From positions 105,979 through 169,978 of the forward strand of contig CAJTCS010000006.1 of NCBI GenBank assembly GCA_910574995.1: a DNA stretch of 64,000 nucleotides. Direction: 5' to 3'. Below the pieces are notes generated by a model. It made no database searches. It was not told where the DNA came from and worked only from the letters and a program-made list of their open reading frames with translations. The DNA comes from Oscillospiraceae bacterium. GTDB taxonomy: Bacteria; Bacillota; Clostridia; Oscillospirales; Acutalibacteraceae. Below, in pieces: positions 8,291-16,552 of this stretch. How positions within the stretch are numbered: position 1 is the first letter of the stretch; each line of letters begins with the position of its first letter. The translations under genes were made by a program, and so were the position numbers.

Positions 8291-8871
8291 TCCGGCGGAT
8301 ATCCATGAAAACAGCGGAATGGCTCCTGCGTGCAGGGGCCATTCCTGCCCAAGACAGGGAATTATATGAATATGGGGTTTACAGTGTGCTTTTCAGCATG
8401 GCGCCTATGGCCTTGGTACTTGTCGTCGGCGGCATCCTCCATATGTCTGCGGAGGGTTTCCTGCTGATCTTCCCTTTCATGCTGATTCGGAAATTCTGCG
8501 GGGGATTCCATTTCCGATCCCCAGGGCTGTGCCTCCTGACGTCCACCGCCTTACTCACGGCTTTCCTGTTGTGGGTACGCGCGGTCCTGCGCACCGGGGA
8601 GTATGGCTGGTTTACGGCTGCCCTTTTAGTATCCTTCGCTATGGTTGTAAAATTCAGCCCGATTGATTCAGAGGGCCGCAGGCTGACACAGGCAGAAAAG
8701 AAAGTGTTCAAAAAAATCGCGGCTGCATTGGCAGGGGCCACCGTAGCGGTGTGCGGCCTGCTGGCCTGCCTGGACTGCCCGCAGATAGCTGTCCCGGTAG
8801 GGGCCGGGCTGATCCTGGCTGCGGCCTTGCAATTCCCCTGCCTTTTTGTCCATAAGCCGCAAAAGGAATAA
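8287..8871 (+). CDS. agrB: AgrB-like peptide-processing membrane protease
   Basis: 194 residues with about five hydrophobic segments. RKFCGGFHF and the following Cys give His75 and Cys82, seven residues apart, the same spacing as the catalytic His and Cys of Staphylococcus aureus AgrB. AgrB cuts the C-terminal tail of AgrD and forms the ring. Gene order is D then B, the reverse of the staphylococcal order, and agrC and agrA are on the other strand. Confidence 0.85.
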   Translation: MIRRISMKTAEWLLRAGAIPAQDRELYEYGVYSVLFSMAPMALVLVVGGILHMSAEGFLLIFPFMLIRKFCGGFHFRSPGLCLLTSTALLTAFLLWVRAVLRTGEYGWFTAALLVSFAMVVKFSPIDSEGRRLTQAEKKVFKKIAAALAGATVAVCGLLACLDCPQIAVPVGAGLILAAALQFPCLFVHKPQKE

Positions 8872-9180
8872 GGGGATGGCCGCCATGCAGACACTGAGGC
8901 GGGCTTTCCCGCAACATGGCCCCATCCCGCATGATGCACCCCAAAAGCTGGCAGCAGGCGGCAAACAAAATTGAACAGGGGAGCCTGGTTTGCCGCAAGG
9001 GGGTAATCTGCGGAATTGCAAAGAGTAAAAAAAGAATATACCTTTTAATAAGCCAAAGAGCTTGCTTGTATTATCCGGATACAACCGGATATTGCATGCA
9101 GGCTCTTTCTTTATTGCCATGCATTCTATGTTTTGGCTGTGGCGGCAGGGCTATGCCCCGCTGCCGAGGCCCGCCCTCTG
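8872..9180. other. Intergenic region after agrB
   Basis: About 310 bases without a convincing gene. The small open frames here lack ribosome sites and have skewed composition. The region contains the hairpin annotated at 9055-9108. Confidence 0.5.
9055..9108 (+). terminator. Large hairpin, possible terminator of agrDB
   Basis: AAAGAGCTTGC (9055-9065) pairs with GCAGGCTCTTT (9098-9108) with one mismatch. An inner ATCCGG/CCGGAT stem sits in the loop. The right side is followed by CTTTATT. Confidence 0.45.
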
Positions 9181-9214
9181 ATCTGATTTTGACTACCTAA
9201 CACCAAAATCAGAT
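9181..9214 (+). promoter_or_regulatory. Inverted repeat immediately before a ribosome site
   Basis: ATCTGATTTTG (9181-9191) and CAAAATCAGAT (9204-9214) are perfect 11-base arms with a 12-base loop. The GGAGG ribosome site of the next gene begins two bases later. A further CAAAATCAG occurs at 9983-9991. It could be an operator or an mRNA hairpin controlling translation. Confidence 0.6.
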
Positions 9215-9229
9215 TGGAGGTATCCCCTT

Positions 9230-9652
9230 ATGGGATTCAATTACCGTCAAGAACGGAAAAAGTTTGAAGAAAGAATGCAGGAAAACGAAAAGAAATACCG
9301 TGCCGCTGGGATGAGCGATGAGCAGATCACCGCGATGCGCGAGTATGAGGAAGAACAATTCCGGCGCGAAAGGATATACAAGATACATATCGTTCTGGAG
9401 CAGTCCAAGGAGTATCCAGGCTTGATCGAGTGGGCCGGTACCACTGACAGCTATTTTCAAGATTTGGATTCTGTCTTGGATGATTTATCTCCGGGAATGT
9501 CCCAACGGCTCACAGAACGGGATAGGGAAGTGCTTGTTCTTCTTTTCGCAGATATGAATCACCGAGAGGCGGCTGAGTTTTTGGGCATTGCACAGCAGGT
9601 TCTATCCCGTCATGTGAAAAAAGTTCGAAAATTTTTGAAAAGGGGGGTGTGA
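9230..9652 (+). CDS. Sigma-70-region-4-like regulator of a mobile element
   Basis: 140 residues. The N-terminal half is highly charged and helical. The C-terminal half (LTERDREVLVLLFADMNHRE, then AAEFLGIAQQVLSRHVKKVRKFL) is a sigma-region-4-type helix-turn-helix. Proteins of this type are common accessory regulators in clostridial integrative elements. The ribosome site GGAGG is directly downstream of the inverted repeat. No region-2 core-binding domain is seen, so it may act as a DNA-binding regulator rather than a full sigma factor. Confidence 0.6.
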   Translation: MGFNYRQERKKFEERMQENEKKYRAAGMSDEQITAMREYEEEQFRRERIYKIHIVLEQSKEYPGLIEWAGTTDSYFQDLDSVLDDLSPGMSQRLTERDREVLVLLFADMNHREAAEFLGIAQQVLSRHVKKVRKFLKRGV

Positions 9653-10088
9653 AAACGCCCTTCCCACTGCCAATAGAGGTGAAGGGGAAAATAAGCCTCT
9701 TTACCGCACATTGACAACCAAATACACAGTGTACCAGGTACATCACCCCCTGACTTCGAGCCAGCAGGCCGCAGGGCCGCACCGATGGGCAGCACCCAAC
9801 GGGGCCAGGACAAGCAGGGGGCAGAGAACTTCCGTCCAGCCACAGACATCGCAATGGGGACGGTCGGGCGAGAACCGCGCGGGGTTGAGATTACCATGAG
9901 GGCGTTACGCTGACGTCCGCCTGATACACTCCCAGGGCTGAAAGGCCCTCGCCGGGGGCGCGTGGCAAATACGGCAGAAAGTCAAAATCAGGTCTATTTC
10001 ATGATAGACGCTACGGGGACAGCCCGCAAGGACTGCCCCTGTATGTGTGTTATGAAAATGAAAATCACTTTATGGAGGGGGATATACC
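9653..10088. other. Non-coding stretch of the mobile element
   Basis: About 435 bases with no supported gene. It contains a TTGACA at about 9711, a 13-base palindrome TGTACC-A-GGTACA at 9730-9742, GC-rich sequence, and a GGGGACAG/CTGCCCC hairpin near 10015-10042. It could hold control or transfer sites, but nothing specific can be named. Confidence 0.4.
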
Positions 10089-10475
10089 ATGGCAAATCGG
10101 GCATGGCTCTACTGCCGCATCGATAGCGGTCATGAGCATGAAGCAAAGAAGTTGTTGGACAACCAGGAGCAGCGGTTGCTGGACTACTGCGCCCAGCAGG
10201 GCCTGCAAGTCACAGGCTGCACAAAGACTGTGGGCAGCAGCAAAGGCGAACTGGAGAAGCTGGCCGCTCTGGGACTGGAGCAGGATGGCTTTGACTTCCT
10301 GGTCACGGTTTCCGCGTCACGGCTCAGCCGGGATACGATGCACCTGCTCACTCACGCCCAGAAGCTGGCAGATAACGGCATCGGTATTTGCACGGTGAAC
10401 GAGGGCATCTGCACCCTGCCCATTCAAGAGCATGAAGAGCACAGCAGCATGGAGATGGGAGGGCTGGCACAATGA
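10089..10475 (+). CDS. Small resolvase-domain protein
   Basis: 128 residues, a single serine-recombinase N-terminal domain. WLYCRIDSG places a serine at residue 13 where the catalytic Ser is expected, and VTVSASRLSRD matches the conserved SRxxR region. There is no DNA-binding or zinc-ribbon C-terminal domain. Such short proteins precede the large serine recombinase in several clostridial integrative elements and may be accessory factors. Its stop overlaps the next start (ATGA). Confidence 0.65.
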   Translation: MANRAWLYCRIDSGHEHEAKKLLDNQEQRLLDYCAQQGLQVTGCTKTVGSSKGELEKLAALGLEQDGFDFLVTVSASRLSRDTMHLLTHAQKLADNGIGICTVNEGICTLPIQEHEEHSSMEMGGLAQ

Positions 10476-10630
10476 ACGTCAAGAATAATATCAAGTTTTA
10501 TTATTTATCCAGGGCTCTCCGGTTCCTGCTGGAGCAGGGGGCCATCAGCCAGGAGGAATACGAGACGGTATGTAGGTACAACGCCGAAATTATCCAACCA
10601 GACGGCGGGTACATTCGGGCACATCCGTGA
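10472..10630 (+). CDS. Small conserved protein of the recombinase operon
   Basis: 52 residues, basic N-terminus then an amphipathic helix (SRALRFLLEQGAISQEEYETV) resembling a SHOCT-type helical pair. It overlaps the upstream resolvase-like gene by four bases, so the two are coupled. It matches my recollection of small genes between short and long serine recombinases in gut Clostridia elements. The function is unknown. Confidence 0.55.
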   Translation: MNVKNNIKFYYLSRALRFLLEQGAISQEEYETVCRYNAEIIQPDGGYIRAHP

Positions 10631-10778
10631 TAGGCTTTTGAGCCGGAATGTGATATGGTAGAGGCAAAGGGAGTGTGGCCAAGTTGAAAATAAATTTTCA
10701 ACTACAGAGTTTTGCTTCTGCGGCTCCGCCTTGATTTGCTAACGCAAACCACAAAACTCAAAAAAGGAGGACATCGGA

Positions 10779-11759
10779 ATGGCCCAGGTACAGCGCATAG
10801 ACCCTGTGATATTACCAGGAAAAGAAACCGTGGCCGCTTACTGCCGAGTCTCCACGGACTCGAAAGATCAGATAAACTCTTACCAGGCCCAGATCGCCTA
10901 TTATACGCAGCTCATCGCCGAGAACCCAGAGTGGGAGCTGGTGGACATCTACGCCGACGCCGGAATCACGGGCACCAGCATAGAGAAGCGGGACGAATTC
11001 AAGCGGCTGCTGGCGGACTGCCGGGCCGGGATAATCAAGCGGGTGCTGGTGAAATCGGTATCGCGATTCGCCCGGAACACACTGGAACTTTTAGAAACCA
11101 CGCGGGAGCTTCGCGAGCTCGGCGTGGTCGTTGTTTTTGAGGAACAGGGCATCGATACGTCCCAGATGCTTGGGGAAATGCAGCTTACCATGTTCGCCTT
11201 AGCCGCACAGGAGGAAAGCACGTCTATTTCCCAAAATATGCGGCGCAGTTATCAGATGCGGATGGAGACTGGGCAATTTGTGGGGTGCAAGGCACCTTTT
11301 GGATTTGATTTAAAGGACGGTAAGCTAATCCCCAACTCCGATGCGAAAACAGTTAATAGGATATTCGACTTATATAGTTCTGGGATAGGTATGCAACAAA
11401 TTGCCACACTATTAAATAGCCAAGATAGCAGCAAGAAATGGGGACGCTCATCTGTTTCCTGTATTCTTCAAAACGAACGGTATGTGGGTAATGCCCTTCT
11501 GCAAAAGAGATTCACTACTTCTTCGATACCCTTTAGGCAAGTAGTCAACCATGGCGATATGCCACAATATTATGTAGAACATAGCCATCAGTCTATTGTC
11601 CCTTCATCAAGATATGATCATTGCCTTCTTCTTCGAAAAGAACGGAATCAAACAGTCAGACATAATGGACCGCACCTTTTCACACACAGAATCGGTTGTC
11701 CTGATTGTGGTCGATTTTTCCGTCACGTGAATAGCAGCGGAAAATCATATTGGATATGA
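10779..11759 (+). pseudogene. Large serine recombinase, C-terminally truncated
   Basis: 326 residues of a protein normally about 500-550 long. The catalytic domain is intact (AAYCRVSTDSKDQ with Ser25, KSVSRFARN), followed by the recombinase domain (GQFVGCKAPFGFDLKDG). The zinc ribbon begins (CPDCGRFFRH), but the frame ends at SYWI, before the partner cysteines and the coiled coil. The stop overlaps the start of an unrelated XF1762-like gene, so the end looks like a recombination junction near 11757. It is probably inactive for integration. The ribosome site AAAGGAGG lies well placed before the ATG. Confidence 0.75.
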
Positions 11760-12203
11760 GACTTGAAATCGTCCCCATGACGTTAAAAAAAGCAAACGCT
11801 TTTGTGGCAGAGCACCACCGCCACCACGGCCCGGTAACGGGCCACAAATTCTCCATCGGCTGTTCGGATGGGGAGAAGATCGTGGGGGTAGCCATTGTGG
11901 GCAGGCCGGTTTCCCGTTATCTGGACGACGGCTGGACGCTGGAAGTTAACAGGCTCTGTACAGATGGCGCCCGCAACGCCTGCTCCATGTTGTACGCCTC
12001 TGCGTGGCGGGCGGCGCGTGCCCTGGGTTACAAGCGGCTGGTCACCTATATATATGGAAAGCGAAAGCGGGGCCAGCCTCCGGGCCGCTGGCTGGAGATG
12101 CGTAGGGCAGGCTGGCGGCTTGCAGTGGACAGGCAAGCGCAGGCCGGAGGTAGACTTGTACCCACGGCAGATGAAGCTGCGGTTCGAGCAGAAAAGGGAA
12201 TAA
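11756..12203 (+). pseudogene. XF1762-family protein, frameshifted
   Basis: Begins MRLEIVPMTLKKANAFVAEH and continues through the conserved NRLCTDGARNACSMLY and KRLVTYI. At the TATATATAT run near 12046-12053 the frame shifts by one base. The correct C-terminus (SESGASLRAAGWRCVGQAGG to the KRE end) continues in the next frame to 12203. The family is an uncharacterised GNAT-like protein carried by phages and conjugative elements. The lesion fits slippage in a dinucleotide run. Confidence 0.7.
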
Positions 12204-12280
12204 AGACGGGCATCGTTCTCTGACGGCCTATAGCATGGCCTCAGCAGCACAGGCCACCAGCGAGAAATGGAGCAGCAACT

Positions 12281-12550
12281 TTGACAATACAAGAAAAAAT
12301 CCTATTTACAGACCTAGCCGCTACTTACGAGGAACAGTTTGCTGTTCCCGAAAGTCAGCGGCTTACCTATTATTTCGGAGACTATGGCCAGGACTTCCTG
12401 CGCCCCGGCGTGACCGATGAGCAGCTTCGCAGCCTGTGCCAGGAAGCCCTGGCAGCCCTGGGGCTAACGGAGGAAGAATTCCTGGCCCGGTCGGACGAAT
12501 TTACATATAGAAAAAACATTGAAATGGCTATGATAGGAGGCATGATATGA
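12281..12550 (+). CDS. Uncharacterised small mobile-element protein
   Basis: 89 residues from a TTG start, acidic, with the pattern FTDLAATYEEQF and LRSLCQEALAALGLTEEEF. No known domain is recognised. The stop overlaps the start of the YodL/DUF3846 gene (ATGA), which supports it as a real coupled gene. It sits among cargo genes typical of clostridial conjugative elements. Confidence 0.5.
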   Translation: MTIQEKILFTDLAATYEEQFAVPESQRLTYYFGDYGQDFLRPGVTDEQLRSLCQEALAALGLTEEEFLARSDEFTYRKNIEMAMIGGMI

Positions 12551-13221
12551 ACCTGAAAATCTATCAGATCAACCAGGAGCGGGATGTTAAGGGCGGCAAA
12601 TTCATGAACTCGGATTGGATCGTCCGGCACACGGGATCCCCCGCGATTGACCCCAGTATCTACGACGAAGTGTTCAGCGACCAGGTAGACTGCAAGGATT
12701 TGGAGGAAGTGTTCGCCAAATTCAACACGGAGGGCCACCCGCTCCACCGGGGGCACTCCCTCTCTGTGTCGGATGTAGTAGTCACAGACGAGGGCGCGTT
12801 CTTCTGCGAAAGCATCGGCTTTTTGGAAATTGGGTTTGACGAATCCGAGACACAAAAACGTGACGATTTGCTGAAAATCGTCTATGTAGAGCCAGGGAGG
12901 GCACCTTTCGTCAGCGAGGTGGGCGATGATTTCAAATCCATACAAAAGGCCGTGGACGGCCATTTTCAGCCGGTCTACATGGGCGACGGTACGGTCCTCG
13001 TCTGCAACGAAGAAGCCAAACTCAGGGACATGGCAGGCAACCGCCATGTGGGCGATTCCATCATCGCCGGGCCGTTTTTCATGGTGGGCGATGACGGTGA
13101 GGGTTTCAGCTCCCTGACGGACGCGGAGACAGAAAAATGCATGACGCAGTTTGCCCAGCCGGAAGAAATCACCCAGGCAGAGGTGCGGGGCGATATGGGC
13201 TACACGATGTATTTTTGGTAA
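12547..13221 (+). CDS. YodL and DUF3846 domain protein
   Basis: 224 residues. Residues 1-100 resemble the YodL domain (KIYQINQERDVKGGKFM, then HRGHSLSVSDVVV and FFCESIGF). Residues 105-210 resemble DUF3846 (LLKIVYVEPGRAP, LVCNEEAKLRDM, IIAGPFFMVGDD). Both domains are found in conjugative-element and phage proteins of unknown biochemical role. The gene overlaps the upstream one by four bases and is followed 11 bases later by a small ribbon-helix-helix-like gene. Confidence 0.65.
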   Translation: MNLKIYQINQERDVKGGKFMNSDWIVRHTGSPAIDPSIYDEVFSDQVDCKDLEEVFAKFNTEGHPLHRGHSLSVSDVVVTDEGAFFCESIGFLEIGFDESETQKRDDLLKIVYVEPGRAPFVSEVGDDFKSIQKAVDGHFQPVYMGDGTVLVCNEEAKLRDMAGNRHVGDSIIAGPFFMVGDDGEGFSSLTDAETEKCMTQFAQPEEITQAEVRGDMGYTMYFW

Positions 13222-13232
13222 AAGGAGGGCGT

Positions 13233-13361
13233 ATGGAAGAAAACATTTCCGTTGAAATCAGCGAGGAACTGTACAGCAAAATCGCTTCCCACATCGAAAA
13301 ACAGGGATTGACTATGGAAGAATTCATCCTGGGCGCTGTGCGCAGGATGCTGAAAAAATAG
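13233..13361 (+). CDS. Small ribbon-helix-helix-like protein
   Basis: 42 residues. SVEISEELYSKIASHIEKQG then LTMEEFILGAVRRML has the beta-strand plus two-helix pattern of a single ribbon-helix-helix unit, as in Arc/CopG-type DNA-binding proteins. AGGAGG precedes the ATG. It resembles each of the two N-terminal units of the next protein, so the two may be related. The target is unknown. Confidence 0.55.
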   Translation: MEENISVEISEELYSKIASHIEKQGLTMEEFILGAVRRMLKK

Positions 13362-13418
13362 GCGGTCAGGGCGGCTTATAGGCCGCTTTTATTATACTTT
13401 CAATCAGGGAGGTTTGCA

Positions 13419-14363
13419 ATGCCAACATCACAAACCAAAGGCATCACAGTGAAGATCGACGCCGCGCTCCATGCCGAGATAAAGGCGTATCTGGAGCAAA
13501 ACGAAATGACTATGAGCGAATTCATCGCCCTGGCTGTGCAGGATGAGCTGCACCCCAAAATTCAAGAAACGGAGGTACGCAGTATGGAAAATATGCGCAC
13601 ACTGGCTTTCCAGGTACCGGAGAGCCTTTTTCAGCGGATCAAGGACTATCTCAAGCGCAACGGTATGACGCAAAAGGCGTTTGTCCTCGGCTTGATTGAG
13701 GAAGAACTGGACAGGGACGAGGAACTGCTGCAGCAGCAGGAACAGGGGCAGGAGGATGCAGAGGAAGAACAGGATGACAGCCCCGTAGAGGCCCCCACGC
13801 CCGATTTCGCCCCCCAGGACAGCCGGCCCGAGTATGACCCCCAGCAGGAGGAAGGGCAGGCTGTGGGCAGCTTTGGGGACGGTTCCGACGGCCCCGATGA
13901 GGAACAGGAGGAAGGCCCTTTGGAGGATGAGATGCCCGATTTCGTCCTCGAGGACAGCCCCCAGCAGGAGGAAGAACAGGCTGTGGGCGGTTTTGAGGAT
14001 GAGTATGACAGCCAGGCCAGGGAACCGGACGACGGCCCCATGGAGGAAGAATCCCCTGATTTCACCCCCGAGGACACCCCCCTGCAGGAAGAAGAACAGG
14101 CTGTGGCCGATTTTGAGGACGGTTATGACGGCCCGACTGAGGAACCGGACGACGGCCCCGTGGAGGAAGAATCCCCTGATTCCGTCCTCGAGGACAGCCC
14201 CCAGCAGGAGGAAGAACAGGCTGCAGGCGGTTTTGAGGATGGGTATGACAGCCAGGCCGGGGAACCGGATGCGTATTTCTCCGCTGAAGATGGGCAGGAG
14301 GAATATGACCCCGGCCTGAACGAAGAAGAAACCGAAGAAGAATACATGGGCATGAGTATGTAA
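13419..14363 (+). CDS. Double ribbon-helix-helix protein with acidic repeats
   Basis: 314 residues. Two ribbon-helix-helix-like units occupy residues 5-48 (ITVKIDAALHAEIKAYLEQN) and 57-95 (LAFQVPESLFQRIKDYLKRN). The remaining 210 residues are extremely acidic and low complexity. Three 40-residue repeats (DSPQQEEEQAVGGFEDEYD type) with an exact 120-base period run from about 13935 to 14294. Similar two-unit proteins occur in clostridial conjugative elements just before the CHAP-domain transfer protein. The acidic tail may mimic DNA or be a flexible spacer; this is inference. Confidence 0.6.
   Translation: MPTSQTKGITVKIDAALHAEIKAYLEQNEMTMSEFIALAVQDELHPKIQETEVRSMENMRTLAFQVPESLFQRIKDYLKRNGMTQKAFVLGLIEEELDRDEELLQQQEQGQEDAEEEQDDSPVEAPTPDFAPQDSRPEYDPQQEEGQAVGSFGDGSDGPDEEQEEGPLEDEMPDFVLEDSPQQEEEQAVGGFEDEYDSQAREPDDGPMEEESPDFTPEDTPLQEEEQAVADFEDGYDGPTEEPDDGPVEEESPDSVLEDSPQQEEEQAAGGFEDGYDSQAGEPDAYFSAEDGQEEYDPGLNEEETEEEYMGMSM
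13935..14294 (+). repeat. Three 120-base coding repeats
   Basis: Units begin at 13935, 14055 and 14175 with CCCGATTTCGTCCTCGAGGA-like sequence. A less exact copy lies upstream from about 13800. The copy number is likely to vary between strains. Confidence 0.7.
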
Positions 14364-14415
14364 AGGGGGGATTTTCATAAGCGCGACCATAGGCGCGGCG
14401 CTGAAGAAGCTGGCC

Positions 14416-15279
14416 GTGGCGCTGGCTTTGGATAGACGGAATTGGGATAAAATCGTGTGCCTGCTGCTGGTCATTTTCATTTTCGTCCTAGCCCCTGGAG
14501 CCGGGGCCGCAGCGGTTTTCGAGCACGCGGAAACCGACTTTGATACCGCCGCCATGACCGCTGCTGTCATGGCAAATTTGTCCGCAGAGGACGTGGCAAC
14601 CCTCCAGTTTATGGAGGATACAGGCCAGGCCCTCCATGAGAAGATCACGGCGGCAGGCGGCACCCCGGAGCAGTGCAAGGCTGCGGAGGTGCTGTTCGTG
14701 CTGGCGCTGTTTGAGAAAGCCCATGAACCGGATTTTGTGGACAAGCTGGCGGGCTGTTTTGCAGCGAATCAAACAGACGAGCAGCTTATCGCGGCGGTCA
14801 ACGCGGCATTCGGTACCACGCTGACCGCCGAGGAATTTAGTGCCATCATGACCTTCATGAACAACCAGATCGTGGAGATTGCCAAGTCTCAGCTTGGCAA
14901 CGTGGGCGGTCAGCCCTACTGGAGCTGGTACGGCTTCGGGAGCCGGGTGGAGTGGTGTGCCTGTTTTGTAAGCTGGTGTGCCGATAAATGCGGCTACATA
15001 GACAGCGGGGCCTGCCCCAAGTTTGCCGGGTGTACCCAGGGCGCACAATGGTTCAGGAACAAGGGGCAGTGGCTGGCAGGCTCTGCCACGCCTTCCTCGG
15101 GAATGATAATCTTTTTTGATTGGGACTTGAGCGGCGACTTTGACCATGTGGGCATCGTGGAAAAGGTGGAGAACGGCAGGGTTTATACCATAGAAGGGAA
15201 CTCCGGCGATGCCGTCCGCAGCGGCAGCTACCCTGTGGGGTATAGCCAGATTGCCGGGTACGGGGTACTGGCCCTATGA
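14416..15279 (+). CDS. CHAP-domain cell-wall hydrolase of a conjugative element
   Basis: 287 residues from GTG at 14416. One membrane segment (residues 13-32, KIVCLLLVIFIFVLAPGAGA), a helical linker, then a CHAP amidase domain from about residue 155 with catalytic Cys (EWCACFVSWCA) and His (DHVGIVEKVE). It resembles the CD1108/Tn916 Orf14 class that opens peptidoglycan for the mating channel. The coding frame extends upstream to an ATA at 14377 in ideal position behind AGGGGGG, so the original start may have been ATG there and been lost. It overlaps the next gene by four bases. Confidence 0.7.
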   Translation: MALALDRRNWDKIVCLLLVIFIFVLAPGAGAAAVFEHAETDFDTAAMTAAVMANLSAEDVATLQFMEDTGQALHEKITAAGGTPEQCKAAEVLFVLALFEKAHEPDFVDKLAGCFAANQTDEQLIAAVNAAFGTTLTAEEFSAIMTFMNNQIVEIAKSQLGNVGGQPYWSWYGFGSRVEWCACFVSWCADKCGYIDSGACPKFAGCTQGAQWFRNKGQWLAGSATPSSGMIIFFDWDLSGDFDHVGIVEKVENGRVYTIEGNSGDAVRSGSYPVGYSQIAGYGVLAL

Positions 15280-15596
15280 CGGGCTTTTTCGACCGTTCCC
15301 ATTGCGACCGGGCCTGCAAGGATTACACTTACCAGGTGCTTGTGCTGGCACCTTGGGTTCTGCGTCAGAGGGGCCTCCTGCCCGATGACCAACTGTTCTT
15401 TGCGGAAGCTGGATGCGGCTGCTCCCCAGCCTGCCATGGGCATAAGGTATTTGGGCAATTTCTGAAATCCGGAGAGAGCACCCAATTCCAGCGGGAGGAC
15501 TTTCTGGGTGTCTTGAAAGCAAAGTACCTGCCCCATTGGACTGTCAGCCGGATTGCGGATATCGAAAAACAAGATAATATTTTAATAATAGCATGA
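15276..15596 (+). CDS. Uncharacterised cysteine-containing element protein
   Basis: 106 residues, coupled to the CHAP gene by an ATGA overlap. Cysteines occur at HCDRAC and GCGCSPACHGH, which could bind a metal. The C-terminal part (LKAKYLPHWTVSRIADIEKQ) looks globular. No family is recognised. Its position within a transfer-type operon suggests an accessory role. Confidence 0.45.
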   Translation: MTGFFDRSHCDRACKDYTYQVLVLAPWVLRQRGLLPDDQLFFAEAGCGCSPACHGHKVFGQFLKSGESTQFQREDFLGVLKAKYLPHWTVSRIADIEKQDNILIIA

Positions 15597-15619
15597 TTTC
15601 TGGAAGGAGCGATAGCTTT

Positions 15620-16482
15620 ATGGAAAAAACAAGGATAATGGCATTGGCCCAGCGGCAGAAATCCCGTGTTGCCCCCATGTACCACGAGAAAATCGACCGC
15701 CTGCTGGATACATACGCCCGGAAGTTGGCGGACAATATGAACGAGGGTTTCGCCATCGATGCCCGCGTCCCTTCCATTCTGATTGCCGGCGGCAGTAATT
15801 TCCCTGTCCAGCAAAAGGAAAAGCAGAACGCCGCCCGTGACCGAAATATGGCGGAATGGCGTGACATCCAGGGCCTGCTGGAAAAGATCCGCAGCACAGG
15901 CATGGGAGGCATCAGCGCCGACAATCCCCAGGCCATTGCCAAGCTGGAAAGCAAGCTGGTTGGCCTGGAGCAAGCCCAGGAGAGAATGAAAGGAGTAAAC
16001 GCCTACTACCGCAAGCACAAGACTTTGGACGGGTGTCCCTTGCTGACACAGGAGCAGGCCGAGCAGTGAAATCAGATATGAACAATGGCTGGCACCTGAA
16101 GGACAAGCCCTATCCCACCTGGGCGCTGTCCAACAACAGTGCGGAGATACGCCGGGTCAAGGGGCGAATTGCTTCCATTTCGGCTCACAAAACCGCCCAC
16201 TATGAGGGCTGGGCGTTCGAGGGCGGGCGTGTGAAGGCCAATACCGAAGATAACCGTTTGCAGGTTTTCTTTGATGAGAAGCCTGATGCGGATACCCGCA
16301 CTGCGCTGAAGAACAACGGCTTTCTGTGGTCTCCTAACGCGGGGGCTTGGCAGCGGCAGTTAAACAATAACGCCCTCTATGCGGCAAAGCATCTGGAGTG
16401 CCTGCAGCCCGTCAGCGATGATGGCATTTCCGAAGGTGGGCCGGACGTGTTGGAACAGGAGGGCGGCATGCAGATGCTCTGA
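15620..16482 (+). pseudogene. Uncharacterised conjugative-element protein, frameshifted
   Basis: The first frame runs MEKTRIMALAQRQKSRVAPM to the stop at 16069 with a good GGAAGGAG site before the ATG. The second frame resumes with KSDMNNGWHLKDKPYPTWAL and ends at 16482. The join (GCCGAGCAG then TGAAATCAG) fits loss of one base from a CAGCTGAAATCA-type original. I recognise the joined sequence only as a conserved hypothetical of gut conjugative elements, about 285 residues long. The C-terminal part (WAFEGGRVKANTEDNRLQVF) looks like a DNA-handling fold, but that is inference. Confidence 0.6.
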
Positions 16483-16502
16483 CTATATCCCCCTGAAAAC
16501 AG

Positions 16503-16531
16503 TTGCACTTCTCCCCTATTTCGGGTATAAT
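16503..16531 (+). promoter_or_regulatory. Consensus promoter of the Rpn-type gene
   Basis: TTGCAC (16503-16508) and TATAAT (16526-16531) are 17 bases apart. The gene start is 22 bases further on with GAGGTGG as ribosome site. Confidence 0.75.
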
Positions 16532-16552
16532 AAAGACAAAGAGGTGGTTCAC

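Noticed and set aside
13935-14294. CRISPR-like array
   Set aside because: The 120-base repeats are in frame, contiguous and encode protein; there are no spacers.
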